Positions 18,170 to 26,826 of a DNA stretch of 64,000 nucleotides are shown in pieces. The notes beneath the pieces were generated by a model. The model made no database searches. It saw only the letters and a list, made by a program, of their open reading frames with translations, and had not been told where the DNA came from. The stretch lies in NCBI GenBank assembly GCA_958296115.1, contig OY282442.1, positions 1,807,158 to 1,871,157 of the forward strand, given 5' to 3'. The position numbers were made by a program, and so were the translations under genes. The stretch is from an uncultured Dehalococcoidia bacterium. Lineage in GTDB: Bacteria; Chloroflexota; Dehalococcoidia; Lucifugimonadales; CAJWER01. How positions within the stretch are numbered: the first letter of the stretch is position 1; each line of letters begins with the position of its first letter.

Positions 18170-20540
18170 CTACTCTAGTGTCAGCCATAGTGGAGAGGAG
18201 TAGCCGATGATGGGCCCCTTCTCGAAGTCGCCGCTTCGCCGTGTCTCTACCCGCGCGAAGTAGTAGCGCCTGCCAGATACCGCTGACTCGTCAACGAACC
18301 GGAATGCAGTCTGCCCGGCCTCTGCCTCCTGGTGCGCCAGCCACCGGCCGTCTCCCCACAACGACACGGTCCCGATTGGCAGCGCTGATATGGCGCTCAC
18401 GTAGATCTCCACCGGGCGCTCCCCGACGCCAATCTCGCCCATGCCCACCCCGTTGCTCTCGATCCATACCGCCATCTTCCCATTGGCGCAGGCAACCGTC
18501 CGCTGACGACGCATAGCCTCGAATACTCCCGCCCCAGACACCTCCTTCACCCAGAACCCCGTCAGGCTCGCCCCAAGAGCCGTCATATGGTGGTCCGAGG
18601 CTCCCACCATGCCCAGCCGGGCGTCTCGCCACTCGATGAAGTTCACAGGGAACGGAAACTTCGTCATGCCCCCCCACATCCACGGCTCGCTCGCAAGCCT
18701 GTCGCCCCGGCCGCATATCACCTCCATGCCCCACTCGACGCGCGGGTCGTACAGGTAAGTGTGCGTGTCTCGCTTGTCGTGCCAGTGGCGGACAGCGGTC
18801 ACCCTGCCCTCCCCGAATCTGTCTATGACGTCGTCGAACAGGAGTTGGAGGTCCAGGTCTCGGTGAAGGACCTCCCGGAGCTCCTTCATGACCTGCTTGT
18901 CGTAGGTGAAGAAGTTGATGTGCTGCCAGGGGCGCTTGTTCCATTCGAGCCCGTACAGCGGAACGCAGCCGCCCGCATCCTCTCGTTCCAGAAGATCCTG
19001 GCGCTGCCTGAAGTCCGAGGCCGAAATTCGATGGTGGTCCGCGAGTGATATTACCCTGTAACCGAGTACGTCGCGCTGCAGGCGGATGTTGTCGGGAGGG
19101 CTGCCGTCGAGCGCGGGCATGCAGGACGAGTGCGACGTATGCACGTGAAGGTCGCCGAAGACCAGCTCGTACCCGGCGGGCCCGTCAGGAAGCTCCGGAA
19201 GCCTCGCCGCGGGGTTCGCCGCGTGCATCCCCTGGGCCTCATGCGTATCAACGCCCATGTGCATGGGAACGTTCGACGCGCCGTTCACGCACACGACCTC
19301 CACGCGGTGGTCTCGCTCCGGAAACTTGTCGCCGTCGAAGGAGTGGGCCGCTACAAGCAGCCTATCGCCATTGGCTCCAATACCATAGGAGTGATGCGAG
19401 AAACTGGCCGCCTCGCTGATTCGGACAGGGGTTGTCCACGACTGGCCATCCCACTTGATCTGACACAGCTTCCACCCGTCCCTTACCAGGTCCGAGTCCC
19501 AGTTGGGCAGCGGATCGGCGAACGCGCCGTCGACCATCCACTCAGGCTCTACGTACGGCCTCGTCCTGATAGGGTGGATCATGCGGAAGGTACAGACCAA
19601 CTCGCCGCCTACCCGCGCCAACCTCGCGTTCGAGGGCGTCATGTTGATCAACCGATTCTCGCCCGCATGAACCTGCGACTGGGGCCGCTCGTATGACAGC
19701 AGAGGGATGGGCAGCACACCCTCCGACTCCTCAGTCCCAGGACCATTCCTCACCACGCCCGTCAACGGCTCGACCTGCCTGACCTCTATCTCCCGTATCT
19801 GGTCCACCTGGATGTCGTATCCCCATCCGGGCGACGACTCCCACACGACCAGCACGCCGCCGTCCTCCCCTCCGATGCAGCGCGGCAGGAAGTTCAGTGG
19901 GTTCCGATACGTCAGACGCACAGGCTCGCTCGACGAGCCCGAGCAGTGGTAGTAGATGTGCGACTCGCCATCAGCGAACCGCTCGTAGAACACCGCCACA
20001 CCGCCCGGCGCGCCCGCTAGGCTCGGATGACGACCCGGCAGCCGAAACGCCCCGCCACCAAACTCGTCCACCACGTGGACCACGTCCCCGGCGTCCTCGC
20101 GGCGCACCCACCCGACCCACAGAACTCCCTCAGCATCCTGCGCGATGGCGGGGTCCTGCAGAACCTGGGGACCGGCCACCAGCGTCCTCGTATCCCCGCC
20201 GCGGTAGAGCTTGACGCTCCAGACGCCGCCATCGAGCTCCGTCCAGACGAAGGCCGGCTCGGACCCGGCCGCAACCGCAACGCCTGAGAACTGCTCTGCA
20301 TCAGTGGCATGAAGGCTCTCGACCACCCCGGAGCGGCTCTCTATCAGCCTAAGCGTGGGCCGAAGAGCGACGTAGGCGTCGATCCAGTCCTGGTACGTCA
20401 CCCCAGGCAGCAGCATAGCCTTGATGTCCTCCCACTCACGATCCGCATCCATATTGGCGACGAACCCCTCGTCAACGTCCTCCATGCATACCGCCGCCAG
20501 CGCCCAGCCCTCACCCGTCGCCGACAAGTCACATGCGTAG
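18170..20540. repeat. Arm B of the long imperfect inverted repeat (PHP gene pair)
   Basis: Inverted counterpart of 11296-13688. The two arms enclose about 4.5 kb carrying the oxidoreductase, unknown gene and permease pair, so recombination between them would invert that segment. Confidence 0.85.
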
Positions 20541-20575
20541 GCATCCTGAAGCTTGTATATCAGTCCTGCAGCCAC
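18170..20575 (-). CDS. Beta-propeller-like plus PHP-domain metal-dependent hydrolase, copy B
   Basis: 801 residues from a GTG at 20575 (minus strand), chosen because GGAGGG lies 7 nt upstream and the N-terminus (VAAGLIYKLQDAY) aligns with copy A (VAPDLVYRLDDAY). All PHP metal-ligand motifs of copy A are kept (DLHVHTSHSS, LADHH, ASDHH). Over the last 325 residues I find four substitutions relative to copy A: C/R after LADHH, S/P, V/A and R/S. A central block of about 115 residues (DNA about 19229-19571) is clearly diverged and nine codons shorter. Such a mosaic suggests gene conversion outside a block under different selection. No signal peptide; substrate unknown. Confidence 0.75.
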   Translation of the reverse strand: MAAGLIYKLQDAYACDLSATGEGWALAAVCMEDVDEGFVANMDADREWEDIKAMLLPGVTYQDWIDAYVALRPTLRLIESRSGVVESLHATDAEQFSGVAVAAGSEPAFVWTELDGGVWSVKLYRGGDTRTLVAGPQVLQDPAIAQDAEGVLWVGWVRREDAGDVVHVVDEFGGGAFRLPGRHPSLAGAPGGVAVFYERFADGESHIYYHCSGSSSEPVRLTYRNPLNFLPRCIGGEDGGVLVVWESSPGWGYDIQVDQIREIEVRQVEPLTGVVRNGPGTEESEGVLPIPLLSYERPQSQVHAGENRLINMTPSNARLARVGGELVCTFRMIHPIRTRPYVEPEWMVDGAFADPLPNWDSDLVRDGWKLCQIKWDGQSWTTPVRISEAASFSHHSYGIGANGDRLLVAAHSFDGDKFPERDHRVEVVCVNGASNVPMHMGVDTHEAQGMHAANPAARLPELPDGPAGYELVFGDLHVHTSHSSCMPALDGSPPDNIRLQRDVLGYRVISLADHHRISASDFRQRQDLLEREDAGGCVPLYGLEWNKRPWQHINFFTYDKQVMKELREVLHRDLDLQLLFDDVIDRFGEGRVTAVRHWHDKRDTHTYLYDPRVEWGMEVICGRGDRLASEPWMWGGMTKFPFPVNFIEWRDARLGMVGASDHHMTALGASLTGFWVKEVSGAGVFEAMRRQRTVACANGKMAVWIESNGVGMGEIGVGERPVEIYVSAISALPIGTVSLWGDGRWLAHQEAEAGQTAFRFVDESAVSGRRYYFARVETRRSGDFEKGPIIGYSSPLWLTLE

Positions 20576-20708
20576 GACCAGACCCTCCATAGGCTCGATG
20601 TTCGCCCGAAGGATATAACGAAAGCCGCGCGTTGTATAGCGCTCTGCGCCCTCGCGCACCCGTTCCGATGGTTACGGAAGTGGCTAGCCGCCCAATGGAA
20701 CGCCATAT

Positions 20709-22325
20709 CTATGAAGGACGACTGGCGATAACCCCGTCGAAGGTCTCGGTCACCGTCTTGGACGGCTTGGACGTGAGGAGCGTAACCACGATGGCCGCCG
20801 GTACCGCCGCCATGAAGCCTGGCGCGGCGGCTATGCCCATGTCCCAGATGCCCCAAGGGCCGCCTTCCATAATCTGCCAGATGGCAACGGTTACTGTGCC
20901 GGCGATTATCGAGGCAATGGCGCCCCAAGCGTTGAACCTGCGCCAGTACAGGGCCAGTATCGTCGCCGGGCCGAACGCGGCTCCCATTCCGCCCCAGGCG
21001 AAGGCGACCAGGTTGAATATCGAATCTGGAAAGAGTAGCGCCAGCGCCCCGGCCAAGGCGCCGATGGTCACAAGCAGCAAACGGCTCAGCCAGACCCTGC
21101 CGTAGGCCCCCAGGGTGAAGCCGTGCCAGTCTCCGGTTGGCGCGTCGAGCACCCAGCCCTTCGTGTCGGGAGTCCAGTCAGGCCCTCCCGTCCTATAATA
21201 GAGTGCTCCCACCGCCGCGTATTCGAAGCGGATCCGATACGCCAGCCTCTTTATGATGGGCAGGTCGTCGGTGGCTATGGCGGAGCCCAGCAGGAGCTGG
21301 GAGTCGGCGGTGCTCATTATTGCCGCGATCACCGCTGTCAGAAGCAGCCCGGTCAACAGGGGAATGAAGAACACTTCCGAAACCACGATATAGACCCTCT
21401 CGGGGTCCGACACCGCGTCCAGCATCCCTATCTCCGCCAGCGCGGGGCGGGCCACGATTCCAAGCAGGAACCCGAAGGAGAATATGAGCGCTACCCAGGC
21501 AGTGCCGATATTGCGGCTGGCCCCCACCCTGGCTTCGCTCTCCACCGCCATGAAACGCTGCAGTATGCGCTGAGACCCGAAAACGCCCAATCCCCATCCA
21601 GCGGTGGAGAGAAGAAAGACGAAGGTGATGGGGTCGTTGTCGCCGTCCGTCAGTGGATTCAGAAAGCCCGACGCCTGCCCCATGTCTCGAAAGGGCTCCT
21701 CGGTCATGAAGATCAACGTGAGCGGGAGGATGATGAAGCCGGCCAGCATGAGCGTGGCCTGGAACACGTCCGTCCTCGAGACCGCCAGGAAGCCGCCTAT
21801 GAAGGTGTATGAGGCTACTGCGAAGAGCGTCACCAGCACGCCGATGTTATGTTCGAGTCCGAACACCGTCTCCAGCAGCTTCGCGCCCGCTATCAACCCT
21901 GAGTCGATATAGATCATTACGAAGAATATCGTCACGATGGCGGAGAGCGCCCGCAGGATACCGGTCCTGTCCCTCAATCGTCTCTCGAAGAACTCTGGCA
22001 GGGTGAGGGAGTCCTCCTCGATAGTATAGCGTCGCAGCCTCTTAGCTAGGACTATCCACGCGAGCCAGGAGCCCAGCACGAGGCTCGCCGCTGTCCACAG
22101 GTGTACCGTCCCTTCCGAGAAAGCCAGGGCGGGAAATACGAGCATGGTCCAGCCGCTGGTGCCGGACGAGCCGGCGCTCAATGCAGACGTGAAGCTGCTC
22201 ATCCGCCTGCCGCCGAGCACGTAGTCCGACATCTCCCGCAGTGGTCGCGCGCGGACTACCGCGATGCCTATCAGCGTGGCGAAGTACACGAAGAAGACGG
22301 TGAGTATCAGTGGGTGGAAATCCAT
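20709..22325 (-). CDS. Sodium:solute symporter (SSS/PutP-like), copy 1
   Basis: 538 residues with about 13 hydrophobic segments and the SSS-family opening MDFHPLILTVFFVYFATLIGIAVVRARPLREMSDYVLGGRRMSSFTSALSAGSSGTSGW. The last part carries the Ser/Gly sodium-site region known from PutP. It probably takes up a small organic anion or amino acid with sodium; the substrate is not predictable. A soluble segment (YRTGGPDWTPDTKGWVLDAPTGDWHGF) interrupts the later helices, unusual for PutP. A tandem copy lies directly upstream at 22514-24127, and both copies carry this insert. Confidence 0.85.
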   Translation of the reverse strand: MDFHPLILTVFFVYFATLIGIAVVRARPLREMSDYVLGGRRMSSFTSALSAGSSGTSGWTMLVFPALAFSEGTVHLWTAASLVLGSWLAWIVLAKRLRRYTIEEDSLTLPEFFERRLRDRTGILRALSAIVTIFFVMIYIDSGLIAGAKLLETVFGLEHNIGVLVTLFAVASYTFIGGFLAVSRTDVFQATLMLAGFIILPLTLIFMTEEPFRDMGQASGFLNPLTDGDNDPITFVFLLSTAGWGLGVFGSQRILQRFMAVESEARVGASRNIGTAWVALIFSFGFLLGIVARPALAEIGMLDAVSDPERVYIVVSEVFFIPLLTGLLLTAVIAAIMSTADSQLLLGSAIATDDLPIIKRLAYRIRFEYAAVGALYYRTGGPDWTPDTKGWVLDAPTGDWHGFTLGAYGRVWLSRLLLVTIGALAGALALLFPDSIFNLVAFAWGGMGAAFGPATILALYWRRFNAWGAIASIIAGTVTVAIWQIMEGGPWGIWDMGIAAAPGFMAAVPAAIVVTLLTSKPSKTVTETFDGVIASRPS

Positions 22326-22428
22326 AGGGGAGGTCTCATGCCCTGCTTAGGAGGGCGCGGTTAGAGGCGCAGCCGGCGAGACATGGGCTCTTCTGCCTTT
22401 GATAGGATGGCTGGACGAATCGACAACC

Positions 22429-22458
22429 AAAATATGATAATCTGCCCCGGTGTGTCAA
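22429..22458 (-). promoter_or_regulatory. Putative promoter upstream of symporter copy 1
   Basis: On the minus strand TTGACA (22458-22453) is followed after 18 nt by TATTTT (22434-22429), about 104 nt upstream of the start. The block around it (TTGACACACCGG...TTATCATA) is conserved upstream of symporter copy 2 at 24190-24213, although the -10 is weaker there. Confidence 0.4.
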
Positions 22459-22513
22459 GGCGTAGGCGTTCGATGATTATGGAAGTGGCTATCCGCCCCA
22501 ATGGATGCCAACT

Positions 22514-24127
22514 CTATGAAGGACTGGCGGCAACCCTGTCGAAGGTCTCGGTTATCGTCTTGGAGGGCGCGGGCGTGAGGAGCGTAACCACGATGGCCGC
22601 GGGTATCGCCGCCATGAAGCCTGGCGCGGCGGCGATGCCCATGTCCCAGATGCCCCAGGGGCCGCCTTCCATGACCTGCCAGATGGCGGCGGTTGCCGTG
22701 CCGGCGATTATCGAGGCAATAGCGCCCCAGGCGTTGAACCTGCGCCAGTACAGGGCCAGTATCGTCGCCGGGCCGAACGCGGCTCCCATTCCGCCCCAGG
22801 TGAAGGCGACCAGGTTGAATATCGAATCTGGAAAGAGTAGCGCGAGCGCCCCGGCCGTAGTGCCGATGGTCAGCAGCAGGAGACGACCCAGCCAGACCCT
22901 GCCGTAGGCCCCCAGGGTGAAGCCGTGCCAGTCTCCGGTTGGCGCGTCGAGCAGCCAACCCTTCGTGTCGGGAGTCCAGTCAGGGCCTCCCGTCCTGTAG
23001 TAGAGCGCGCCCACCGCCGCGTATTCGAAGCGGATCCGATACGCGAGTTTCCTTATGATGGGCAGGTCGTCGGTGGCTACGGCGGAGCTCAACAGGAGCT
23101 GGGAGTCTGCGGCGCACGTTATCGCCGCGACCACCGATGTCAGAAGCAGACCGGTCAACAGGGGAATGAAGAACGCCTCCGAGACCACGAGGTAGACCCG
23201 CTCGGGGTCCGACACCGCGTCCAACATCCCTATCTCCGCCAGCGCGGGGCGGGCCATGATTCCAAGCAGGAACCCGGAGGAGAATATGAGCGCTAACCAA
23301 GCAGTGCCGATGTTGCGGCTGGCCCCCACGTTGGTTTCGCTCTTCATCGCCATGAAGCGCTGCAGCATGCGCTGGGACCCGAAAGCGCCCAATCCCCATC
23401 CAACCGCAGAGAGAAGGAAGACGAAGGTGACCGGGTCGCCGCCCTCGCCCGTCAGTGGATTCAGGAAGCCCGATGTCTGCCCCATGCCTCGAAAGGGCTC
23501 CTCGGTCATGAAGATCAACGTGGGCGGAATGATGATGAAGCCGACCAGCATGAGAGTGGCCTGGAACACGTCCGTACCCGAGACCGCCAGGAATCCGCCG
23601 ATGAAGGTGTATGAGGCTATTGCGAAGAGCGTCACCAGCACGCCGACGTTATGGTCGAGTCCGAACACCGTCCCCAGCAGCTTCGCGCCCGCTATCAACC
23701 CTGAATCGATATGGATCATTACGAAGAATATCGTCACGATGGCCGCGAGCGCTCGCAGGATCCCTGTCCTGTCCTCCAGTCGTCTCTCGAAGAACTCTGG
23801 CAGGGTGAGGGAGTCCTCCGCTGTCGTATAGCGTCGCAGCCTCTTCGCTAGGACTATCCACGCGAGCCAGGTGCCCAGCACGATGCCCGCCGCCGTCCAC
23901 AGGCGCACCGCCCCTTCCGAGAAAGCCAGCGCGGGAAATACGAGCATGGCCCATCCGCTGGTGGCGGACGAGCTGGTGCTCAATGCAGACGTGAAGCTGT
24001 TCATCCGCCTGCCGCCGAGCACGTAGTCCGACATCTCCCGCAGCTGTCGCGCTCGGACTACCGCGATGCCTATCAGCGCGGCGAAATACATGAGGAAGAC
24101 TGCGACTATCAGTGGGTGGAAATCCAT
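22514..24127 (-). CDS. Sodium:solute symporter (SSS/PutP-like), copy 2
   Basis: 537 residues from the ATG at 24127 (minus strand), where a Shine-Dalgarno-like CTCCCTCCTT complement lies just upstream; the open frame extends over 100 codons further but that part encodes no symporter sequence. It is colinear with copy 1 throughout, including the soluble insert (DWTPDTKGWLLDAPTGDWHGF). Most differences are conservative, for example SSSATSGWAML for SSGTSGWTML. Tandem duplication is evident from shared upstream sequence. The divergent neighbour is the LarA/DUF2088 gene at 24252, which suggests uptake of a hydroxy acid or similar compound, as an inference only. Confidence 0.85.
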   Translation of the reverse strand: MDFHPLIVAVFLMYFAALIGIAVVRARQLREMSDYVLGGRRMNSFTSALSTSSSATSGWAMLVFPALAFSEGAVRLWTAAGIVLGTWLAWIVLAKRLRRYTTAEDSLTLPEFFERRLEDRTGILRALAAIVTIFFVMIHIDSGLIAGAKLLGTVFGLDHNVGVLVTLFAIASYTFIGGFLAVSGTDVFQATLMLVGFIIIPPTLIFMTEEPFRGMGQTSGFLNPLTGEGGDPVTFVFLLSAVGWGLGAFGSQRMLQRFMAMKSETNVGASRNIGTAWLALIFSSGFLLGIMARPALAEIGMLDAVSDPERVYLVVSEAFFIPLLTGLLLTSVVAAITCAADSQLLLSSAVATDDLPIIRKLAYRIRFEYAAVGALYYRTGGPDWTPDTKGWLLDAPTGDWHGFTLGAYGRVWLGRLLLLTIGTTAGALALLFPDSIFNLVAFTWGGMGAAFGPATILALYWRRFNAWGAIASIIAGTATAAIWQVMEGGPWGIWDMGIAAAPGFMAAIPAAIVVTLLTPAPSKTITETFDRVAASPS

Positions 24128-24168
24128 GAAGGAGGGAGCCGCCGGTGAGACATCCGCTCTTTCTGACT

Positions 24169-24197
24169 TTGACAGGATGGCTGGAAGGTATGATAAC
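24169..24197 (+). promoter_or_regulatory. Putative promoter of the LarA/DUF2088 gene
   Basis: TTGACA (24169-24174) is followed after 17 nt by GATAAC (24192-24197), with TATGAT overlapping at 24189-24194. It lies in the 124-nt divergent region with symporter copy 2 and about 55 nt before ATG 24252. Confidence 0.4.
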
Positions 24198-24251
24198 CTG
24201 CCCGGTGTGTCAAGCGTCGAGATGTCCCCGAAGGCGCGTCCAGGTGCGGCC

Positions 24252-25688
24252 ATGAACGGTAAGCGAGTGGAGAGGATAGCATACGGCGACGGGCGCCTCG
24301 CGGTGCGCGTGCCGGAGCGCGCCAGGACCATCGCCGCGAAGCCCCCCATGCCCGCCGCGCCAGACATCCGCGAGGCCGTGCGGGACGCCATCGAGAACCC
24401 AATCGCCCACGAGCCGCTCCGCAAGCTCGCTGGCCCCAAGGCGAAGGTTGCGATAGCCTTCGACGACGCCTCCGGCTCCTACTTCCAGACCCGCCGCGAC
24501 GACTTCCGCAAGGTCGCCATCGAGCTCATCGTGGAGGAGCTGACCGCACTCGGCGTCGAGCTCCGAGACATCACCCTCCTGTGCGCGCAGGGGCTGCATC
24601 GCAAGCTGAGCCGCACCGAGCTGGAGACATTCCTGGGACGCAAGATCGCCCTCGGCTTCGGTTACAACAACCTCTACTGCCACGACGCCGAAGACCCCGA
24701 CCAGCTGGTCCACCTCGGATATACCCACAGGGGCTTCGACGTAGAGGTCAACCGCGCCCTCATAGACTCCGACCTCTTCATCTACCTCAACACCATGTGG
24801 GCGCCCTTCAACGGCGGCTGGAAGTCCACCGCCGTTGGACTCGGCACGTTCCGCAGCATCCGCCACCACCACAGGCCGTGGCCGTCCGCCAAGGGACACT
24901 CCGTGGACGACCCCAAGAGCTCGGCCTTCAAGAAGCTCGTCTGGGAGCAAGGACGGCTCATCGAGGACGCCCTCGCCGAGAAGGGCCGGCGCGTCTTCAC
25001 CATCGAGACCGTGTACGACAACGCCCACCCGCGCAAGGACCTCGTCGCCGTGTTCGCCGGGCACCCCACCGAGGTCCACCCGCACACCCTCGCAGCCATC
25101 GAGGAGCAGCTCGTCGTGGACGTAGAGGGCCAGTCTGACATCCTGATAGCCGGGATACCAGGCGCCGAATGCTACTCGAAGTTCTCGGTCATGAACCCGA
25201 TACTCGTCGCAAACTCCGCCATGGCGAACGCCGTCATGCAGTTCCAGAACGCCCCAGTCGTCCGCGAAGGCGGCATCGCCATCCTCGCCCATCCATTCGA
25301 AGCCGCCTTCGACGAGCGACGCTTCGCCCCATACGTCGAGTTCTACAACCAACTCCTGCCGCAGGATACCGACCCCTACCGGCTCTGGGAAAACTACGTC
25401 GAGAGCTTCGCCCACCGCCCCGAGTACATCCACGCCTACCGCTACGGATACGCCTACCACGGCTCGCACCCGTTCTTCATGTGGAACAGCGCCGGCATCC
25501 CGCGCCGATACCTCTCCCGCATCTTCTTCGCAGGCGTCCGCGACTTCGAAGCCGTCAGGCGATGCGGCTTCGAACCGTTCGCAACCGTCGAAGAAGCCAT
25601 AGCCGCCGCCCAGTCCGACCTCGGCCACGACGCATCCATAACCCTCCTCGACCGCCCGCCCCACTTCATCCCCAGAGTCAACCCCTAG
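24252..25688 (+). CDS. LarA/DUF2088-family protein (lactate racemase N-terminal-like)
   Basis: 478 residues from ATG 24252; earlier in-frame ATGs at 24222 and further upstream run through the divergent promoter region and are less likely. The sequence has LarA-type landmarks: KVAIAFDDASGSYF (equivalent of the VVISDxTR region), DITLLCAQGLHRKLSRTELETFLG, YNNLYCHDAEDPDQLVHLGYTHRGFDVEVNRALIDSDLFIYLN. True LarA uses a nickel-pincer cofactor to racemise lactate; other family members act on other hydroxy acids. The companion cofactor genes (larB, larC, larE) are not seen here. Cytoplasmic. Confidence 0.75.
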   Translation: MNGKRVERIAYGDGRLAVRVPERARTIAAKPPMPAAPDIREAVRDAIENPIAHEPLRKLAGPKAKVAIAFDDASGSYFQTRRDDFRKVAIELIVEELTALGVELRDITLLCAQGLHRKLSRTELETFLGRKIALGFGYNNLYCHDAEDPDQLVHLGYTHRGFDVEVNRALIDSDLFIYLNTMWAPFNGGWKSTAVGLGTFRSIRHHHRPWPSAKGHSVDDPKSSAFKKLVWEQGRLIEDALAEKGRRVFTIETVYDNAHPRKDLVAVFAGHPTEVHPHTLAAIEEQLVVDVEGQSDILIAGIPGAECYSKFSVMNPILVANSAMANAVMQFQNAPVVREGGIAILAHPFEAAFDERRFAPYVEFYNQLLPQDTDPYRLWENYVESFAHRPEYIHAYRYGYAYHGSHPFFMWNSAGIPRRYLSRIFFAGVRDFEAVRRCGFEPFATVEEAIAAAQSDLGHDASITLLDRPPHFIPRVNP

Positions 25689-25710
25689 CCGCTCCCCCGC
25701 AGGCCACCTT

Positions 25711-25795
25711 AGGACCGCAGGCGTCCCGCCTGCCCTCTCCCTCCCCCAATCCCGCGAATCCTGATTCCGGTGCCTCTCCCACGACGGGAGAGAGT
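25711..25795. repeat. Dispersed element R3 followed by partial R1 hairpin
   Basis: The segment starting ACCGCAGGCGTCCCGCCTGC and running through CCCAATCCCGCGAATCCTGATTC recurs in inverted orientation at 44799-44864. It is followed by CTCTCCCACGACGGGAGAG, a partial R1 hairpin. No gene lies between 25689 and 25943. Confidence 0.7.
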
Positions 25796-25943
25796 AAGCG
25801 GGTTGGCCCTGGTTCACATTGGAATCGCCTACCAAGATGAATAAGATGCGATTGCCCTGACCCGCTCATCGTCACACTTGACGAGCTTCATCTGTGAATA
25901 TATGATACTTAACCTAAGCAGCCGTGCAGGAGAGAACTCTGGC

Positions 25944-26696
25944 ATGACAGATACATCATCCTCTGTATCGGTAACGATAGACGTCCAAGAGACTCTCCGC
26001 TTCTTCGACGAGAAGCCCGACTGGTCAAACAAACACGCGACCGGCATAGTAGGCGTGCTTGGCGAGGACCTCAATGCGGCCTGCTTTCAGTGCTATATCG
26101 AGTCCAAGGGCGGCAGCGTTGCCGTCCTGCAAGATACTGTAGGTACTGGCGGCAAAAAAGGCCCTAGACTGGATCGATGGATAACTGTGGATTGGTCCGA
26201 CGGGAGCAAGACCGTTTTTCAGACTGAAATCAAGAATTGGTCAGCCCATGCTAAAGGAGGCAAAACGCTTCCTGTCAATGCGCCTTCCAAAGAAGTGGCA
26301 GACTATAAGCAGAGGCGTTGGAAAGAAAGGTGGGACTCAAGCCGCCGGACTCTGAATGACGATAAGACTGCAAAGGTGCTCGTTCCAATGAAGCCCCCTT
26401 CGGGCCTGGAAGAACGGCGCGAATCTATCCGGCCATTGCTCATCTTCTGGGAAGCAATTGGGCCCCGAAACAAGTCTGGTGACCATCTCTTCCACATGGA
26501 TAAACCTACCTGCGATTTCCCCTTCGATATTCCTTCTACGTGGCCCCAGCCTCCTTACGAGCGCGAGTTCCCAAGTCTCTGGGTCTTCTCAGTATCGAGC
26601 TATCTTCGAAGCATACCGGACACCACCATCGAGTTGCAGATGCCCAATGCGGTTGCCAGACTCCGGATAATAGAGAGCTTGTTCCAGTACTCATAG
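25944..26696 (+). CDS. Putative PD-(D/E)XK-fold nuclease-like protein
   Basis: 250 residues from ATG 25944 (AGGAGA at 25928-25933). I do not recognise a named family. The layout resembles a restriction-type nuclease core: an early Glu in a helix (GVLGEDLNAACFQ), an Asp after a Gly-rich turn (GPRLDRWITVDW), and an ExK motif in a strand (FQTEIKNWS, about residue 103). The codon usage is less GC-rich than the flanking genes, suggesting acquisition. It stands alone, without methylase or specificity subunit. It might be a solitary defence nuclease or a mobile-element remnant. Confidence 0.55.
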   Translation: MTDTSSSVSVTIDVQETLRFFDEKPDWSNKHATGIVGVLGEDLNAACFQCYIESKGGSVAVLQDTVGTGGKKGPRLDRWITVDWSDGSKTVFQTEIKNWSAHAKGGKTLPVNAPSKEVADYKQRRWKERWDSSRRTLNDDKTAKVLVPMKPPSGLEERRESIRPLLIFWEAIGPRNKSGDHLFHMDKPTCDFPFDIPSTWPQPPYEREFPSLWVFSVSSYLRSIPDTTIELQMPNAVARLRIIESLFQYS

Positions 26697-26784
26697 TCCA
26701 ACGGACGGCCCCGTTGGAGATACGTGCCGTCCTCGTTGGCCGTCAATCGCATCTCCACAATCCCGCTGCCACAATCCGCCGCCA

Positions 26785-26793
26785 TGCTATAAT
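26785..26793 (+). promoter_or_regulatory. Extended -10 promoter of the SDR gene
   Basis: TGC TATAAT is a perfect extended -10, 34 nt upstream of ATG 26827. No good -35 is present, as expected for this class. GGAGG before the ATG gives the ribosome binding site. Confidence 0.65.
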
Positions 26794-26826
26794 CGCCGGG
26801 CCATCACCTGCCCGGAGGCCATCCAC

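Noticed and set aside
24210-25835. 541-codon minus-strand open frame
   Set aside because: It is antisense to the LarA/DUF2088 gene, with Val/Gly/Glu-rich filler and no domain. A shadow.
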